Shown here: positions 24,948 through 40,193 of the stretch, in pieces | How the letters are laid out: each line of letters starts with the position of its first letter | How positions within the stretch are numbered: the stretch's first letter is position 1 | From: Plecoglossus altivelis | Lineage: Eukaryota > Chordata > Actinopteri > Osmeriformes > Plecoglossidae | Reading direction: 5' to 3' | DNA length: 64,000 bases | NCBI GenBank assembly: GCA_036571765.1 | Contig: BROE01000003.1 | Location: forward strand, 13,898,143 to 13,962,142 | Notes under the pieces: generated by a model | Seen by the model: the letters and a program-made list of their open reading frames with translations, nothing else | Told to the model about the DNA's origin: nothing | Database searches by the model: none | Translations under genes and position numbers: made by a program

Positions 24948-27900
24948 GGGAGAGAGAGGGAGAGAGAGAGGGAGAGAGAGAGGGAGAGAGAGAGACGTAG
25001 GCTGGAGAGTCTGGATGGCAAGCCTCTATGAAAACATTGCTGCACTGTGATGCTTTATTGGAAAAGGAGCAATCTTTTTTTTTAATTTCCTGTATTAAAA
25101 AATGTAAGTAAATATCTATGATTAGCAACGTCAGGGTAGAATAAAAATAACTATTGCCCTACTAGAGTAGAATAAAACAAGATTAGGGGAGGAATTTGAA
25201 TAAAATTAATTTTCAAACAAGTCTTAAAATCACTATATATGTATTCTGTACATTAATTACTTCAGGCATTACATAAGCATTTGCACATGTATCTTTGTTG
25301 TATTCATTTCCAAATTTGCAACACATGTCCAGTGTAGTTTTGTTTTCAACAGAATCATTTTAGCAGAATTACGCTTGCTGGGGACCCTCCTAAACCTATG
25401 TCATCTTGTGCCAGCTTTGGCCCCTGAGGAAATAAAAGGACCTTGTCTTTTTGTTGCAAATCAAAGGGCAGATTGAGTCATCTCCAGTCTTAAGAGGAGG
25501 ACACAGCGCAGGAGAGGCTCCAAAGAGCTCTGTCTCTTCCCCACCTACGGTTGCCGGGAGCTAGCTAAGGACACAAATGCGGTAAGCAAAACAAAGGATG
25601 GAGAGATGAGAGGTGGTAGAACAGAGAGAGAGGGAAGGGGGTGAAATGGAAAAGTAGAGGATACTGTAGAGAGACGAGCTGCAACGTGACATCTAGCTTC
25701 GGCACTTCCTGCATTTAACCGCAGTTGTTCTGAATCAGGTGGACGTCGATTGCCACAATCTTCATCATCCACTTGTCAAATACACCTGTTTTAATGTCAC
25801 ATCTAATCACAGCCTAACTGGTGGACATATTCCACCAGCAGCTTGCAAACCTTATTTTCAATCCCAACTACACAAACTGTCTTTTCAGTGTCACCAAATG
25901 TCTTCATATTTCAGTCGCAGGTTACGACAAACAATTCCAAATAATTTAAGAGATTCTAAACTGTTCAGAAATGTTGGGACTGTTTTCCCAGACACAGACC
26001 AGCCTAATTCTAAACTAGTACCACTTCTAATGGAGCCATCTCTTTGTGAAATGTCTCCAGACTCAATTTGTTCAGAAAACATGTTGTACAAAAGTGTATA
26101 CACCCAATTGACTCCAAAGAAGCTTGGTTGTGTGTAATTGAAGTCTCACAAAAAGACCCTGTGGCAATGACATTCCTGATGAGTCACTGGCATTAATGGG
26201 GCCTACAGCCAACATACCACAGACCCTGGGAACAGTCATTTGTCATCGCTGGATTAGCAGTGGAAGAGAAGTACTCACTGTTCCTGAAGTATAAAATCCA
26301 CGCTATCTGCAGACACCTGTCCCGTCACAGGGTGCAAGAAAGTGGTGGTCCTCTGGTTATGACTGGAGCGACAAAACAAGAGAAACAGGAGGCGTGGGGG
26401 TGGGGTATAGAGGGGAGGGGGAAAATGTAGAACAAAATTAGCAACCTTGTCTGTTGAGAAGCACTGCGGTCATGGCAATGGATTTTCACAAGCTCTCTTT
26501 GCATGTAGACACAAGATGATCATTTGTAAGCGCATAACAGGGTTTATGAATATGGATCCCTCCTCTCCACAACCGCAGAGACACACAGAAACATCCCCCC
26601 CCATGCACACCTCAACCCAAGCCCCCCACTATAGCTATAATCTCCCCCCCTTACTTTCCCAGTCATGTGTTGAATTTGAGTTGAGGTTGCGGGCCCCATT
26701 TTCGGACAACTGATGCAATCGCACCCCGACAAACCGTCAGGCTTCACACAAAACACAAGAGAGGACAGTAAGCCAGAACTGATTTTATTCTCAATCTTTT
26801 GGGGTCTTTACCAGTGCTAAAAAAAACTGCCCCAGGTATACACAGTACAGATGACAGTCAGGAGGGCAGGTGGCTTGTGTCTGGCATTGAAGTTAACGTG
26901 TTGATGAGACTGTTAACAATGAATCTATTTGATTCGACCCTCAACACTGGAGAGATGGCATGACACATAAAAGAACTCAAGTCTCGTTTCCCATATACTC
27001 CCCACAGAGCCGTCCTCCATTTACAGTAGCGCCAGCATGCTCCTCTCAGTGTCAGAACTGATGTAAAGTGACAGCTAAGACATCACTTCCTGTTTTTAAA
27101 ATGTGAGAAACACTATGTGCCGACCCACGGGGAAGGAGAACTGGGTTGCAGTCGCTCCCTCGGCTTCAATGTGCCTAACAGGAAAGGAGGCGTGTAAAAA
27201 CGACTGCAGAACAAAACAAAATGTTTTGTGTACCGGAGTTGAAGGGTCTAAGCATAGGTTAGAATTTCAACAGTCCAAGAGATGTGTGACATAATGGATG
27301 GCTTTGGAAGGACAGCACCTACCCTCAACAGAACGTCCAGTTATGAGTTATGAATGATGACGTTCTCTCGATGCCATATCAAATTCAACAGCCAATGCAA
27401 TAATATCACAAGCGATGTCATTGCTGTGGTACTTGTAAACAACCATAGAAAATGAATTAAAGCTGGAAAACTACTATAAGTTTCTGGTTACTGTGCAAAT
27501 GACCTCTAAACTGGAAACTACCCAATATAATAATCATACATCATCGTATTATTTTGGAATGGCACCAGCCTCCCTGACATTCAATACACAGGAAAAACTG
27601 GATGGTTTATTTATAATCTGATAAAACGCAACTGTTGAACCATAACTCCATGGCTGGTTGCTCTTACACTGTATATGAATGGAATATGGTATTGATTTCC
27701 TTGGTAGTCATTTTCCACTGTGCCGGCAAATTTAATTTGAGTGGGTTTAAAATTGTCTCAAGATGTTGAATGGTATAGTTCTATTTAGAAAAATGCTTTT
27801 AGTGTCACAGGCTACATTCTTTTTGCGTGTGTGTCAAAGTTTAAAGTTGAACAAAACTTTTTTTCTTGGCTCCAATGACTTCTTTGATTCCATATTTGAA

Positions 27901-30900
27901 TTGTGAGCCAGACGTTCAATGTAAAGAAAATGTGTTTCACTAATGAGTGTACAGTAATGAGTGATTTGTTGCTATTGAACACACAGGCTTCATTATGCAT
28001 CTAGATGCCAGCCTTTCATCGAGGCAGGTACGTAGCTCTCTTGTAAACAGCTGTCCACACCTGCTGCTGAAAGGGTTGGGTGTCATGTGTCTGTTCTGTC
28101 ACCCATCTCATCTGGACATTCTCAGAACATTCATGAGGGACGGCGGGGGCAGATGTTGGCTTACGCAAACACATCAGACTCCCTGACAGAAGTCACACAC
28201 ACGTACCTCCCACTCGAATAATGCTCTACAAACTTCGACAAAGATATTGTCAGTAAACTCACATAAACAGTAAGATTTAACCACAAGCACATATGCATGC
28301 CACATATACATAAATATCAATGCACCTGTTGAATCACATCAACCAATACCGTACCTCTGTCAACACCTTCACTTTACTAGGCCTCGCCTCCATTTCAAGG
28401 AAATCTTGTTTGTTCAACTTGTTTTTTTCATTTCCTTTGAAGAACCTAAACTTTTTTTTTTACATTCCTGGAGCCAGACAGTTAAGTGATTACAGTTTCA
28501 TCGAAGCTGTTTGCCTGGAAGTCTTCTCCACTCAACGCCAAAGTGAGTCCATGTGGACGCTTTCCTTACTTTCCTTTAATTAAGCCTCGATAAAAACGAA
28601 GAAACAAGTTGTGTCTTACTTGTCCTTGTCTGTGTCTGGACAAACACCATTTCATGCCACAGTTACCGACATTTCCTTAATCACCACACACATGAAGACA
28701 CATACCTCCACAGTGATTGAAAGTGAAAAGCGCAAGATCACTGGCTTTGAACAACAGCTCTCTGGACTCTTCAATGGAGGGTTTGCCTTCATATCTGGCA
28801 ACGCGGGGCCGTTTTTAGACTGATCGGTTCAAAATATCTATTTGGTTAGTGGGTGCGTTTGCCAGTCAAATGTCAGGTCTATTTAAAGAGAGAGGGAGAG
28901 AGAGAGAGAGCAAGAGAAAGAAAAAGAAAGAGATAGAGAAAGAGAAAGAAAGAGATAGTGAAAAAAGAAAGAAAGAGAATGGGCCTCGTTGGGTTGTAAT
29001 AGAGAAACTGAGGGAGACCATCCTTGGAACCGGAGGAGACGTTTGTATGTGCATCTGTGTGCGACTGGCTGACTTTTTTGTGTCCAACGTCTCTTTGTGC
29101 CTGTTTGTGTGCGTCAGTGCACATTTGCATTCTTTTCTAAACAAGCCCATAGACCTTTCAGGGTATAACTGCAGGCAGAGAATGAGCCAACAATCAGCAA
29201 TGAGCCTTTTGTCCCAAGCATGAAGAGCCTCAGGTGTCATCATAACTCGAGAGCTGGAAGAATAACACCAGCTCTCCCACTCATTAATACAGGAACAGAA
29301 TTCAACACCAACTTAACACGTTTCATACAGTAACATGCTCTTAAGAGATATGGAGCTCATACAGTGATAATGAATACCCACAATTCCACCATGCCAGCAT
29401 CCACAGAGTAGACAGACGGATAGACAGTCATGAAAACACGCACAGACAAATAAACTGCCAAGGTCTTGATGCTAATTATCTCAGCGTGAGTTGGACGGGC
29501 CCTGGACCACAAATCCTTCGCTGGACCGAAGTGCATGTTGGCAATGACACAAAGAGCTCCAAACTGGAAGTTGCATCAAATCCCTTGAATCGATTTTTCA
29601 TCGCCTACATCTAATTGATATACGGCGAAATATTTATGAAGTGTGATTTACTGTAGCACACACTCAAACAAGCCAGTCTTTTTATGACTTCCATAAAGTT
29701 CCATCAAGTTTGAACAGTAATTGTTGTCATAAATTCAAAGAAAACACATTTATCAGACATTACCACCAGATTGGTCCTCTGAGTTCAGTCAAACGACTAT
29801 CCTGACTAACCCTACGGCTCGACATATAGCTAGAATTATCAATGTGGAACTGAATCCATCTTTTCATACACATAACCACCTCAGCTGATCTACATAACCC
29901 TGTACTGGAAAGAGCTGCGGCTCTTCAGAGACACCGCCTCAGAGTGGCTTTGGCTCCGTTTCCCTCAAGCCAAAGGCAGATAGCCGCTGCGGTTTCAGCA
30001 CTGTCCTCTCTGTCATTGTCGACGCTAAAGTTGAACCCAATAGCTTAGTGCAACCTTGATTCCCCCTACCCAACCATCTGTCCCTTCTTTTCTCTTTCAC
30101 AACTCGGAGAGCAGCCTAAAAAAGAATGCATGACTGAAATAGGCTCAATGGCTTTCTCGTTTCTAGTATATCCATGTACTATGCAAACAGTCTTAGGCCT
30201 AATTTACCTGGTTCCGCATGGTTACGGTGTTCAGTCTATCACTCCGCTGGCCAGTCTTCCTAGGATAGGAATGTGCGGGGTGTGATGTTTGTGTTTAGTG
30301 AGAGGTAAATTGGCAGCCCTGTTGGAGAGGCCTGTCTGGGAGGGGTTAAAGGAAGAAATACTATCTGGTACTCTATGTGTGTGTCTCTTTGTCCCTCTCT
30401 CTTTCTCCCCCCCCCCTTTATCTCTTTCTTCCCCCCCTTTATCTCTCTATCTATCTGTTTATCTCTCTCTCTCTCTTTCTCTCTCTCTTGCAGTCAATAA
30501 GGTTCTCTGGTGGCTGCTTCTACCAGGGAACTCACACATTCACAGACAAGTGGTAAGTAATGACACAGTGTGGTCACGCAACAAAATAGTAACACACACA
30601 CACATGCTGGCAAAACTTTCAGACAGACATAGGGTTGACTTAAGTCTACTCTCACGATGGAATCAGAGTTAGCTACGGCCTGTGCTGCAAAGAGAGAGGG
30701 AAGCCATTTATCAGTGTGGGCAGACAGTCTGTAGAATGCTACTGGGACTACTACATACTTTAATGAGGGTTTTTAACCATCCTGACTGACCACAAGCCAT
30801 TAGACGGTAAAACATATCTTATTAAACCATAGCATCACAAAAGGATGGAACATTCAAAGGCAACGGAGGGGATGTTTCTCGGAATATTTGTGACAACATT

Positions 30901-33900
30901 TTGTTAAGAATACCATTTTGTATCGTTGGCAACATATTACAATAAGGTTGCACCGTGAAGTACACACACATTACTGAAGCAATTAAGGCAGAGCAGGCCA
31001 GCACAGGCCAGCCAAGTTACCATGTTGTTCCCACAAGATTCACTGTCGTTCTTTATATTGACTTGTTTGAAAAAGGAAACTGCTCAACAAAGCATTCAGC
31101 ATGTGCCATTGGAGTTGCTGTTGTTTGGGTCACTTTTAACCATGGTCAGCAAGCCTACACACACACGCCTACTACCCCTCACAGCCCACACCATACCTCT
31201 CTGGTTTCACCCTGACCCTGACATCTATGGGCTTCTCCAATAGGAGGGAGGGGGAGAAGGGGGCGGGGGGGTGAAGGGGCATGAGGGGGTGGGGGGTTAG
31301 TCACCGCTGCTGTCAGGCCAGCCATCAGGTGGAGTGCCCACTGGCAAAGCCCAGCGAGAAATTTAATTACAGGGTTCAGGGTATATGGCAGTCCAGGTTG
31401 GCACCATACCCAATTTGAATTTAATTTCATTGGAATGCCAATTACATAGTCCTCAGAGGCACAATGTGGTTATCCATCCATTTCTGCACCGCAACAAATA
31501 AAACGTCTGACCTCCAGGTGTCTCACCAAAAACATGGCTGAGCGAAGACAGAATGGAAAAACTGAGCTATGCTGCAAAGTGTTTGTACGAAGGATCAAAG
31601 GATGCTGGGACACGTAAGAGCCTCAGATTATGGGAATTCTTAGAATAGATTCATAGAATTTCTCTTTATCTTCCCCTTGGCCTCTCATACCTGTCTTCAG
31701 GATCGGTGGCAAATAAATATAACAAAAAAGCAGAATATAACAAAAAAATGTAGAATTCCCAGCAAATGAGTCTGGCTCCAATTCTGGTTTCAGAAAACAA
31801 GCACATTCCAAACATCTTAAACTATCTGTTGACTAGCTAGATAAGGTATGTTATTAAAGTACATTACCACAAGGATCCCAGTAATACCACACATGCAAGT
31901 AAATCTATACAATTACTGTGGTGAGCACCCCTCTCTTTGAGTGTAAGAATGCTACAGTAGAACAGGTGTTTTATGGCATGCAGTGCTAACATTAGCCACG
32001 CGTTAACATTGTTTGGGCATTTGAGTGATTGACTTACAACAAAAACTAGCCATGACCGAGGTTAGGGATTCACATGTTACAAACAAAGTCAAGTTTTCTA
32101 AGGTCTGAAAGTGACTGAGATGGTAGTTCTAGCTTTTACTTACATATTTCCACTCCAATATGAGTTATTGCAAGTTTACTTTAAAAGGTAGGTATAAAAT
32201 CAGTCAATTCCTCTTTAACACTTTGCAACTCCATTAAGTGTAGACTTCCAAGTGTGTAAGTGAGACTGAGACAAGCTCAGCAATCACAACGCCACTTGTT
32301 CAGCCCTTGTCCACATACCAATCAGCACTGTGGTATTGGCTGTCTCCCCCAGAACCTGATTGGCTCTCATTAAGTTTACTCTGGAAGAGCCTGGGAGCAG
32401 ATTGTCTATTAAATGTATCATTGCCAAGATAATGAAAATATTTGCATTAGCATAAACAAGGATGGCAGAAAGATGAGGTTGTGTGATTGGGAGGAGAGCG
32501 CCAAGCCTGAGCTGTGTTTAAAGTCATTACGAGTATGGCTACATCAACTAAAACCCCATTCTACCCACAAGATCATGCATTCATGAGAAGCTACATTATG
32601 CTGAGTACTGAAAGAGCAGTGTGGGTTCCATGCAAGCTAAGTCAGGAGGAGCGTGAATGTGCAAGGGATATTTTACAAGAAGAAATCTGATTCCGGGTGT
32701 CTTCCTCTGACCTTAGTCTAATCTTTTCATGCTTCGCTATACAAGGATTTAAACAGTGTGGCATGCGCAACAAGGTAAGGCATCATAAGGGACATTTCCT
32801 CAGATACATAGCAGCAACAGACAGACAGACGGATCACTTCTGGTTAGATTGATACAGGCAGAGTGAGAGGTGGTTGCGACTTGATGGATGAAGACGATAT
32901 AAGATGTTTCCAGTGAATTAGGTTAGAGGGCAGCCGGAGGTGTTAGCTGTAGATGGCGCTGAGGTTAAAGGGGAAGTACTCTCGAAAATAATTATTTGGG
33001 AGGGGGCAGATGTGGTTCATTTTTGAGTGGTCTATTTACGGCTTCCTCAGCGTGTAAGCCACTTAGCTCCAACACCATTGCATAGTTTAGAATAGAATAC
33101 AATCGGATACAATAGAATACAATAGGACTTTCTAGACTGTCTACATATCCCTTGAGCTTTGGCTCACACGGCGATGCCGACTTTCAAAACATCAACAACA
33201 TTCCGATGGAAGACTGTTTTCCCTTGGTGTCATCGTGGCTCTCTCTCCTGCCCACCCGAACATCACTTCTGATGCACGCCATGTACGCCTGTAGTGACAC
33301 CGTGTACTTTACAGGCACCCAGGGGACAGGCGTCTCAGAAGCACAAAGCCGTTGATTTCCATGGATCCTGACACAGACACAAACACTTCTGCAGTACGTC
33401 TCTCTCTCTCTCTCTCTGGGGCTGCCACAGATCTTTTCAACTCTTATCTGATCCTCTCCAACAGAGGCCAGTCGTGGGAGAATAACTCGCGAAGAACACA
33501 AGGTCGCGGTGAAATCAATGTACTGTTCTTTCTGATTTTGATGACAGCGTATTCAAAGAAATGTGCAAGCAACGTGAGATCTGCAGCTGAAAAACTGCCT
33601 CATCTGCAACGAAGAAACCTGCGTACGTCATTGAGCACAGTACTGCAGATCCTTATCACTGTGGGTTCACATGGTTCTTACTGCTCCAACAATTCTAAAC
33701 ACACAGAAAACTTTGGATAAATGCTCGAAGCAGGTCCACTTGCTAATATAGAAAGGAGTGGTTCATGTGTCAGTCTGAAATAAATCCAGGTTACAGAGTA
33801 TCAGATAATTACATGTCAGCCCAAGAACCTCTTATCCTTCCTCTTTTATTGATTTGATTTACTCTGTGTTCCCGCAGCACGACATCTTACTTTCACTCAG

Positions 33901-34631
33901 GCTCAACCATTTAAAGTCTAGACAGCCTTCAGTATGCAGGCTGGGAAGATTATTTTCAACTTCTATCTAGTATCACACTCCCCCTCTCCCTTTCCTCATT
34001 TATTACCCTCCCATCCTCTGACTATCCCTGGCTTTTCTTTTCTCCTTGCATGCTCCCCTCGCTCTCTCCTCTGCCCTCCACTGGAGAGAGCTGTCGTCTC
34101 TCTCTCTCCCCCATCCTCTCCACATCTCCAGCTCCCCATCTGCCCCTTTCATCCTCTCCCCCCCTACACTCCCCACATCTCCATCCTAATCATTCTTGTG
34201 TTCTCTCCACTCCCCCACGTCCCTCAGACGGAGGAGGTTATGAGACCGCCTTCAAAGTTAATTGCGCAGGACTGTGATTCTACCATCCTGATGAGATGCT
34301 CCGTCTTGATTGTGGCCAGCTAGGGTGAAACGCACAGCTTCCGCCGCTGCCACCAAAAACGCTGTCAATCTTTAGCCCTCCAACAGATGGTGTCTCAGGT
34401 CTCTGGTGAAGCAGGGCAGACCTGAGATTTTGGTTTTCCTTTTTTTTCTCCTATGGACCACTGGTGCACACTGTTGCTATGGCAATGGTTGGAGATGTGG
34501 TAATATTTGCCCAATGATATGCTCGTGTTCTCCATTATCATAAACCCTGCCAACAGAGACATTCTATCGGAAAGTGCACTTTTGGTGATGAGGGAGGACT
34601 TCAACAGGAGTGTCTACCACACACATACAGA

Positions 34632-34663
<32 letters not shown>

Positions 34664-34892
34664 GGAAACACACACAAACATACATTTTGTGTTCCTTCAA
34701 CAGGCCTGAGTCACATCTTCAACAGTGTGTAGGAGGTCAAAAACGCTCCTGCAGACTAGTGAGCTCTGATTTAGCCTGGGGACAGACAGAAAAGTATGCA
34801 AATCACTGAGAACTTGAAACTGCATTCCAATTGTAAGCACCTAAGAGAAAGGTTCTGTCCCTGTTGGAGAATGGATTGGTTGGCTTTCTGTG

Positions 34893-34924
<32 letters not shown>

Positions 34925-37409
34925 GGTGTGTGTGCACGCGCGTGTGTGCACGCGTGTGTGTGTGTGGAGAGCTGACCAGGGGGCAGAGAGAGAGCCAGAA
35001 AAAATAGGAAGAGAGGAAGGAAAAGGGGCTTGGTCAGTCTTTGATGCACGTGTGCTACCGCTGGGCTGGTCAGCTTTGCAGCTACCATTGTTCCCATCTG
35101 AGCATACATGAGTCATAAGTCACACAGAGAGTTTCAGCACCAGAGTAGGCATAGATTAGCTCCACCCGGACACACAAAGACTAGAGAGGAATCCCACATG
35201 GAGGGTTTGAAGTTGAAAACACTGGGCTTTGGGATAGCAAGCAGAGCAGTCACGCATGTCTGGATTCATCTTCAATAACACTTTAAGCATGTGAACATGC
35301 ACACACTAATGTTTATTTTACACTGTGAGAGTACCCTAATTAGATTGTTGTCTCACTTCAAAAGCCAATATTTAAATGTCCCCATAGTGACAAATAATCC
35401 AACACTCATTTGAAACACTATACAATATATCCTCCTTTCAGAGTGACCAAACTGAAAAATTATGTTGTACTTTACTTTCAGTTAATATATGTGCTTATCA
35501 GATTTGATACAAATCGGATCACCCCATTTTGCAACCAAGCAACCAAACAAATAAAGCATGCACTACGTCTTGGTGTGTCAAATTTTCATCTTAAGCTTTA
35601 GTTGATTTTGTTATTATTATTCCCATCTAAGAAAGCACAATGGCCATACTGAAACTAATGAGCGTAGATGGGCTGGTATCTTTGTACACCACCCATTCAG
35701 TGTCAGAATGTGTGTAAACAATGGCACATTATACCCAAGTATGTGTACTGTGGAATGCAGGCTACCCACTGAAGCTCGTGGGGAGAATTGACCTGCTTCT
35801 GTTCATCTCAAACCTACTCACCATTTTGTTCTCTGGGGTTCAGAGGAAAATTAAAAATTGTTTGGAGTTTTCTAATGTGGGTTGAGAAGAATTCACTGCA
35901 GTTCTGTTTTGCTATGTCCCATTTTTAAGAATCTGGAGGAATATTCCTCCACAGTGCAACTGCATGACAGTCAGAGTGTACCTGATTTGGCAAGTTGCTT
36001 TGCGCTCCCCTGCCACATACAGTCTTTCTGGACATCACATGTAGTGCACATACCATTCTTACACAAAAACAAGACCAAGACATCTTCCATATGCACTGGT
36101 TCTATATGAAGGAGTAACATTTGCTATGTATTAAGGAGTTAAAAAAACACAGACAGCACAAGGATATGTATTGTGCTCAGACATCGTTGGGACTTTTCCA
36201 TCCTACCTTTCAGGCCTGAGACCAGTGCAGAAGCAGATGCTTCCTAAGCAGGTAGTCAGCATTGCCGGTTCCTTTCAAAAGACCTTTTGTGCAAAGCAAA
36301 ACTTCTACCCTGGAAGAAGGTAGTGGTTCTCCTTCATTCAAAGCAGTGATTTAAGGATTTCCACTCTGATCCACAGGAGAAGATCCAGCATATTCCTTCT
36401 GGAGTGTGGACTTTATGCTTCCCATTTTTTTGATTTCAGAGATTTGGGAAGGGGAGTTACAAAATCAACTCATCTCTCCTTGTCTCATTGGACGTCTAAT
36501 GACCCCATGTCCACAACGGAGCTCAATCCACATACCCCTGATCCTCTCAATCCATTGACAGCACGGATGCGAACTAATGAAATGGACAGACCAGATTACT
36601 AGTCAGTAAAGCTCTTGGGACCTTATTAAGCACACCAATGTTTTGAGGACTTTTAGTGTCCTTACAATGGTGTAAAATCAGTCTTTTCTTCTTGTGCGTC
36701 CTTAAAGAATTTATCCGTGGCTACCAAGCTGATATAATGAAACGGGTCATTTGTTATGCGGAAATGAGGAAATAAGACATGCAATTAGGCTGCCAACAGC
36801 GCAAGGGAGAATATGACTGTTTGGGATAAGATGTGTGGTGAGGCTGCAGTGGAAGTGGTTCAGCATATGCAAAAAGAATACTGATTTAGTAGTGGTAGAT
36901 TGCCTTACTGCAATGTGCATGTCTATGCTACATACATGGACAGTGAATGACAGCCTCTGCTTCATGCATTCCCTGGACAGATATTTGCTATTTCATTTCA
37001 ATTTCTCTGTGTCCAGCAGATTTGGTTTCTGATCCCTGCTCTTTGTACGCTTGTGTGTGTGTATGTGTGAGTCTAGTCCACAGCAAAAGACTCCCAACAT
37101 TCTTTCTAGCCCTTTAAGCTTTATTCCACCTCAACCATCAACCCTGCCATCTTCTGAACTACAAGCATTTTTCAACTGGATCAGCAGCATTCCAAGAATA
37201 CAGCTTAAGGCACAATGGATACATCAGTTCCTGTGAATAGATATGATAAGATTACAGAGCTATTATGGTGACACTGTGGTCAAAACGGTGGTTTATCCCT
37301 TATTTTTGCTTAATCCTGCATTGTGTCATGTCCAGATGTAGGGGGAAATGGTGTGCCTTTGTGAGAGTGGGTGCGTGTGTGTGTGTGTAGTTTGTGCGTG
37401 TGTGTCTGT

Positions 37410-37459
<50 letters not shown>

Positions 37460-40145
37460 TTGGTGACAGATACTGGGGGATGAGCAAAGGTTCCGCGACA
37501 ATCTGCTTCCTACACACCCCTGCTGTGACAACAGACCAATCCATTTAGTGCTAAACTGCTGACAGAACATACACACACACACACACACACACACAAGCAC
37601 ACACGTAAAGGCACACAATATGTCAGTACTATTTGTGAGACTTGCGAGGTAGTACACAAGGAGATTATTGAGATAATAAACACGTTACTACACAACGTTT
37701 AAAACAACAAGGCACTGGTACCATGTGTATCTAACCACAGTGTGCCCAAACACACATCTACAGTCAAGCACAAGCACACTATCAATAAAACCACAGAATA
37801 AGGATGAAGACAGTCTCACCTCATGCCACTATGCCTGGCCAGAGCTCATTGCTGCTCAATTCAAGCGTAGGAGACTTTGACAAGTACTTCCTCAAACATC
37901 CAGTAATACGTCCTCATTTGTATGTTTGAATGTAAACAGGGAGGGAAGGACGAATAAAGAGAGAGTGCATGCAGGGTGTTGCGAGCTGGGTGGAGGCGAT
38001 CTGTGTCACAGTCCACTTTATTGACAGTTGAGCCAATCATTAACTAGTGCTGCCTCTCAGGTCATGTTACTTTCAAAGTGTACAAAACAAGTTTCACGTC
38101 AACAAGTTGTTGAACTAGTCTCTCTCTCTCTGACAAATAAACGTTCCTTTCTGAAAATAAGAGTGCTTTTGTCACAGACGGAAAAGTGGAGTAGAATTCG
38201 ATAGAGCTTAATACTTTTTTAGGAGCTGAAGGCTATTTCTTGGGTTTGCTCTTTTAGTCAAGATCTCAGTCCAGTGATATTACAGGTAACTGATGTGCCT
38301 GGAACACCGGAGCTATGAGTCATCCTTCGATCAAGCCCCCCCCCACAGCAAGGATCACACACGCACGCACACACACACGCACACACACACGCACACAAAC
38401 ACACACAAACTAATCCCAGCAGACACATACTGATAGTACATGAACATACACACTTTCACATCATTACAAAGGTGCACATGCATTCATATTTCATTAGAGC
38501 TTCGTGGCCTTGTAGAGTCGAAATCTATGAACTCAAATTCCAGAAAGATATTATAAATTTATTACGAACACCTGCTGCATGTTGCTTGTGACTGCGAGAA
38601 GAGTCCTTCACGAAATACAATAAAATAACGTTCGGTGTGTTTCTGGTGTATTTATCCCTTGTACACGTCTCATGTTCTGTCTAAGAAATGGTCAAAGATG
38701 GCGACAGAAGACCTGTTGTTCCTCCCTAAGGGGTAGGAATGAATAGTAGTCATCATGTGAGATGAGAGTAGTCACATCTGCAGCATCTGCAACAGTATGA
38801 TAAATGTTCTTATGTGTTACAGGGCGTCATCCCAAACAAACAAAATGATCGATAATGCTCTCTTTATTTTAGAGCACTTGCAGAACCCATCCAATCTCAG
38901 ATTTATAATGATAAATTGTTGAAAGGGAAGTTTACCCATTAGAAAAAGGGTATCTCTAGGACCCATGTCATTCCAGTCATTTGTTTAGCTCCTCAGATAA
39001 GTTGAATTGCATAAATAACATGATGACATACTGACTAAAAGACCAGACCTATTGTCTGGCTTAAGAACGTAGACTCTGTTTCGTGGTTCTTAGTGCGTCA
39101 AGTACAGAACAATAAAACATATTGGCCTTCAATTCAAAAACACAATTTGTTCTTCAACACACAAACAAGCCACAAATACGAACCCACACTACTCAGACAC
39201 AAGGTACTCCTCTCCCAGAGAGTTCAATACTCTGAAGGAATGGAGAGATGACTTGCAGTATACACACCTGCAGGGCGCATGGTAGAAGGGATGTCCAGGG
39301 TGAGGGATATGATTGCAGTATCCTGACTGGCTCCACATGGTCCATCTGCTATTCCCCTCCGTGTTTAGCTGCCGGCTATTTTTGCTGTCGCTGCCACGGA
39401 CCTTGTTTCAGATGTGTGACGGTTACATCAATAGATTTTGCTTGCTCTGTCTTTCTGTAGCCTTTCTATTGAAGCGGAGGGACGGAGAGAGTAGCAAGAG
39501 ATAACTTGATGCGAAGTGAAATAGCAGATTATCAGACTCAGGGAAGAGAAGAAACGTCGGAAGTTTGGAAGGAGAGGATGGACTGTCCGTTCTGGACACA
39601 CCTGGACAGCCCCATCAACCACTAGCTATGCCGAGTCACACCTGGTTATGTCCAACCCCCTCTGGTATCACAGAACTACAGCTTCTATCCAGTCTCTGGC
39701 CCCAATATTCTGGGCCGTTAAGCACATTACATGTCCTTTAGATGGATACCTTCACCATCCAAAGCAATTTGTCCAAGATATTTCAGCTTGCTTCTCCAGT
39801 TTCAAATCTTTCAAATGCAAGGTAGGTATCTCCAGGTAGGCTATAAGTCCAGGGTTTGGAATCTTCAAATCGTCAAATCTTCTTGCTTAGCTGTATCTGC
39901 AACTATTTCTTCAGCCAGACATGAGTTCTGTCTCTATACGTCAACACGGACCCAAGTACCCAGGACACTACAAGCATGTTATCCTACTTCTTTACTTCAT
40001 GTGCTGTTATCCATCTCTCCTCTTTAGCATCTAATGTATCTGTAAGGTACTCGAAGCCGGTAGAAGCAAGTGTCTCTCTCCCGCTTCAGCTCTACAGCCT
40101 CATGACATAACAACACTGCACGCCACTTAACATCTGAGCACACAC

Positions 40146-40193
<48 letters not shown>

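Noticed and set aside
24784..25128. Ser/Leu-rich and His/Thr-rich ORFs over GA, CA and TG repeats (also near 14100, 17500, 23800, 28900, 37400, 42100, 47300)
   Set aside because: Translations of microsatellites, not genes.
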